From an uncultured Ferrovum sp. (lineage in GTDB: Bacteria; Pseudomonadota; Gammaproteobacteria; Burkholderiales; Ferrovaceae): a stretch of DNA of 46,162 nucleotides. The stretch's first letter is position 1; every line of letters starts with the position of its first letter. The stretch lies in contig CAIVHB010000140.1 of NCBI GenBank assembly GCA_903905585.1, positions 1 through 46,162 on the forward strand, read 5' to 3'. The translations under genes were made by a program, and so were the position numbers. Shown one piece after another: positions 43,493 to 46,162 of this stretch. The notes under the pieces are model-generated. The model saw nothing but the letters and a program-made list of their open reading frames with translations, was not told where the DNA came from and did not search any database.

Positions 43493-46162
43493 ATGGCTGA
43501 AAACCTCCTCATCGTTGAGTCGCCCTCCAAAGCCAAAACCCTGAAAAAATATTTAGGATCCAGCTTTGAGATTCTTGCGTCCTACGGTCACGTTCGTGAC
43601 CTCGTTCCCAAGACCGGTGCAGTGGATATCGACCATGACTTCGCCATGCAATACCAAATGGTGGAACGCAATGAAAAACACGTCGAAGCCATCGCCAAGG
43701 CAGTAAAAAAATGTAATCACATTTACCTCGCCACTGACCCGGATCGCGAGGGGGAAGCCATTGCGTGGCATTTGGCTGAGATTCTGAAGGACAAAAAGCT
43801 TCTCAAGGACAAGACTATGCAACGAGTCGTGTTTTATGAGATTACGCAAAATGCCGTTCGAGATGCTGTAGCCAATCCCCGCGAGATTGCGCAACCTTTA
43901 GTCAATGCCCAACAGGCTCGGCGCGCCTTAGATTACCTTGTTGGTTTTAATATTTCTCCACTGTTATGGAAAGCACGGCGCGGTTTATCAGCTGGCCGAG
44001 TTCAAAGTCCTGCTCTGAGGCTCATTGTTGAACGTGAGCAAGAAATCAAAGCCTTTCAAACCCGTGAGTATTGGTCTATTCATCTTGAAGGGCTCAAGGA
44101 TGGTCAACCGGTTCAAGCCAAACTAAATCAACTTGACGGTGAAAAACTAGAACAATTTTCTGTTACCTCGTTAAATAGCAGTGGCGAGGTCATGCGCACA
44201 CTTGCTAAAGCTGTGGGCGGAAAAGTCACGATGATCCCAGGAGCGCTCTCCGAAGGGGCCGTTGAACTCTTTGAAAGCCAAGGGGGCCAAGTAAGAGTCA
44301 CCAAGGTTGATCGTAAGCGCAAACAGAGACAAGCAGCAGCGCCCTTTACTACCTCTACGCTCCAACAAGAAGCGGTTCGTAAGCTTGGGTTTACTACGGA
44401 TCGCACCATGAAGGTTGCCCAACAGCTCTATGAGGGAATTGCGATCGACGGCGGTGCAGTCGGTCTCATTTCATATATGAGAACGGACTCTGTTGCCTTA
44501 AGCCGAGAAGCCATCACGGATATACGACAATGGGTTTCTGGCCACTTTGATGCCGAGTATCTTCCCGAGAGCCCAGTAAGCTTTGCCAATCGATCAAAGA
44601 ATGCGCAGGAAGCCCACGAAGCCATTCGTCCCACTGCGATTGCAAGGACGCCAGCAAGTTTGCGTGAACACCTTTCCCCTGAGCAATTTCGTTTATATGA
44701 AATGATTTGGAAGCGCACCGTGGCTTGCCAAATGTCGCCTGCACGGTTCGATACCGTCAGCATTGATTTAGCGGCTGCGGGCGATCCCTCACATTTGTTC
44801 CGTGCTTCAGGACAAACACTTGTTTTCCCTGGTTTTATTGCGGTTTACCAGGAAGGCAAAGACGATAACGAAGCCGAAGACGGCGAAGCGCGTTTACCTC
44901 ATTTAGAGCAAGGCGATGTTTTAGAAGTCGTTCGACTCTTTGGCGAGCAACACTTTACGCAACCTCCACCCCGTTTCACTGAGGCCAGTTTAGTTAAAGC
45001 ATTAGAAGAATATGGTATCGGCCGCCCCTCAACCTACGCCAGCATCATTAGCACGCTGCAAACGCGCGAATACGCCAATCTAGACAACAAACGCTTTACG
45101 CCCACGGATGTGGGAACTTGGGTCAATGCCTACCTAACCGAGCGATTTTCACGCTATGTGGACTATGCTTTTACCGCGAACATGGAAGACCAACTGGACA
45201 TCATCTCTGAGGGAAAATCAGAATGGGTTCCCGTACTAAAACATTTTTGGGATCAGTTCTCAGAGTCTGTTCAGGCGGCAGGCAAACCCGCTCCTTGGCC
45301 CAAGGTAAATGAACTTTGTCCCAAGTGTAATAAGGCTTTATGCCTTCATTTAGGAAGTCGCGGCCTCTTTGTGGGCTGTGATGGATACCCCGAATGTGAT
45401 TTCACTCGAAATATGGATGGCTCTACCGAACCGGTCGGTCCAACGATAGTGGGAGATGACCCTGAAACTTCTCACCCGATTTTGTTGCTAAAGGGTCCAT
45501 ATGGTCCCTATGTTCAGTTGGGTGAAGTCATTAAAGATGAAAAGAAGAAACCCAAACGTGCCTCTTTACCCAAGGGCATGGCACCTGCAGATGTCACTCT
45601 AGAAATCGCGTTAAAGCTTCTCACCTTGCCTCGAGATCTGGGCTTGCATCCTGAAACCGGCAAAAAAGTAGTGGCCAATGTAGGTCGCTTCGGTCCGTAT
45701 CTTCAGCACGATGGAGAGTTCCGGTCAGTTCCTAAAACAGAAGATGTTTACACCATAGCGCTAGCACGAGCGCTTGAGATCATGGCACAGCCAAAATCTG
45801 CTGCTCGAGGCTCTTTACGCACGGTGGGCAAGCACCCCGAGGATGGCGCTGCAATCACCTTGCATTCTGGGCGTTACGGCAATTATGTGAAACACGGTAA
45901 AGTTAATGCCACCCTTCCAGACGGAACCGATCTCGACACGCTGAGTCTCGAAGAGGCCGTGGCTTTGCTCAACGCGCGAATAGCGGCTACATCTACCAAG
46001 AAGGTCGCAAAACCCGCTAAGGCCAAAAGTCCCGCGAAAAAAACAACTACGGTTAAAAAACCGGCGACCAAAGCTAAAACAAGCTCGGACAGTAAGGCCA
46101 AATCCGATAAACCAAGTACCAAAAAATCAACAACGGCTCGATCTCCGGTTAAGAAAACAGCA
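43493..46162 (+). CDS. topA: DNA topoisomerase I (3' end outside window)
   Basis: Type IA topoisomerase that relaxes negative supercoils. 890 codons are present and the frame is open at the right edge. The Toprim start is LLIVESPSKAKT, with ATDPDREGEAIAWHL near residues 80-94. The catalytic tyrosine is Y328 in SYMRTDS. One C4 zinc finger follows near residue 608 (CPKCNKAL with a later CDGYPEC). After it come topo-C repeats (KGPYGPYVQLGE, GRFGPYLQHDG, SGRYGNYVKHG). From about residue 836 the tail is rich in Lys, Ala, Thr, Ser and Pro, as in histone H1-like tails. Confidence 0.97.
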   Translation, partial: MAENLLIVESPSKAKTLKKYLGSSFEILASYGHVRDLVPKTGAVDIDHDFAMQYQMVERNEKHVEAIAKAVKKCNHIYLATDPDREGEAIAWHLAEILKDKKLLKDKTMQRVVFYEITQNAVRDAVANPREIAQPLVNAQQARRALDYLVGFNISPLLWKARRGLSAGRVQSPALRLIVEREQEIKAFQTREYWSIHLEGLKDGQPVQAKLNQLDGEKLEQFSVTSLNSSGEVMRTLAKAVGGKVTMIPGALSEGAVELFESQGGQVRVTKVDRKRKQRQAAAPFTTSTLQQEAVRKLGFTTDRTMKVAQQLYEGIAIDGGAVGLISYMRTDSVALSREAITDIRQWVSGHFDAEYLPESPVSFANRSKNAQEAHEAIRPTAIARTPASLREHLSPEQFRLYEMIWKRTVACQMSPARFDTVSIDLAAAGDPSHLFRASGQTLVFPGFIAVYQEGKDDNEAEDGEARLPHLEQGDVLEVVRLFGEQHFTQPPPRFTEASLVKALEEYGIGRPSTYASIISTLQTREYANLDNKRFTPTDVGTWVNAYLTERFSRYVDYAFTANMEDQLDIISEGKSEWVPVLKHFWDQFSESVQAAGKPAPWPKVNELCPKCNKALCLHLGSRGLFVGCDGYPECDFTRNMDGSTEPVGPTIVGDDPETSHPILLLKGPYGPYVQLGEVIKDEKKKPKRASLPKGMAPADVTLEIALKLLTLPRDLGLHPETGKKVVANVGRFGPYLQHDGEFRSVPKTEDVYTIALARALEIMAQPKSAARGSLRTVGKHPEDGAAITLHSGRYGNYVKHGKVNATLPDGTDLDTLSLEEAVALLNARIAATSTKKVAKPAKAKSPAKKTTTVKKPATKAKTSSDSKAKSDKPSTKKSTTARSPVKKTA

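Overview
The window is a gene-dense piece of a proteobacterial chromosome. Gene content and order point to a betaproteobacterium of the Nitrosomonadales/Ferrovales kind. The signs are hemCDXY, accBC-prmA followed by a zinc-ribbon DUF3426 protein, def-fmt-rsmB-DUF4390-ntrY-ntrX divergent from dprA-smg-topA, and the Thiobacillus-type glutamate-cysteine ligase beside gshB. The genus cannot be fixed from sequence reading alone. No phage, insertion sequence, integrase or CRISPR array is visible, and no gene-free stretch exceeds 300 bases.

Layout: 1-3709 (minus) is an Rrf2 regulator-sufB-sufC-sufD iron-sulfur operon, with an IscR-type-1-like palindrome over its probable -10 box. 3869-6979 (plus) makes glutathione (gshA, gshB), followed by an unusual ApbE-like Tat lipoprotein. 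An orphan ddl (minus) faces hemC-hemD-hemX-hemY (8106-12077). A ferredoxin-type reductase and a YeeZ-like epimerase are divergent at about 13.1 kb. 14.1-19.9 kb (plus) holds a TlpA thioredoxin, accB-accC-prmA-DUF3426, a membrane cytochrome c5 and apaH. A tRNA-Arg(CCG) and tpx lie on the minus strand. A GT4 glycosyltransferase, a PfkB kinase and a PlsC acyltransferase follow on plus.

23.8-34.8 kb looks like an accessory signalling region. It holds a small zinc-finger-like protein, a small HTH protein, and a tightly coupled minus-strand operon gcvH - DUF2779 nuclease - repeat coiled-coil protein - GAF/GAF/PAS class III nucleotide cyclase. queC lies divergent to that operon. A second minus-strand operon then encodes REC/HD-GYP - CheY - CheC - PAS histidine kinase - REC/PAS proteins. 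The two modules together carry cyclic-nucleotide synthesis, a putative c-di-GMP phosphodiesterase and a phosphorelay with its own CheC-type phosphatase. No flagellar or chemoreceptor genes are nearby.

34.8-41.6 kb (minus) is def-fmt-rsmB-DUF4390-ntrY-ntrX. Its NtrX has lost the Walker A lysine and the GAFTGA loop. 41.8-46.2 kb (plus) is dprA, smg and a topA that runs off the right edge and has a very basic tail. The strongest candidates for something undescribed are the gcvH/nuclease/coiled-coil/cyclase operon, the CheC-containing phosphorelay, the degenerate NtrX and the prepilin-like N-terminus on the cytochrome c5.
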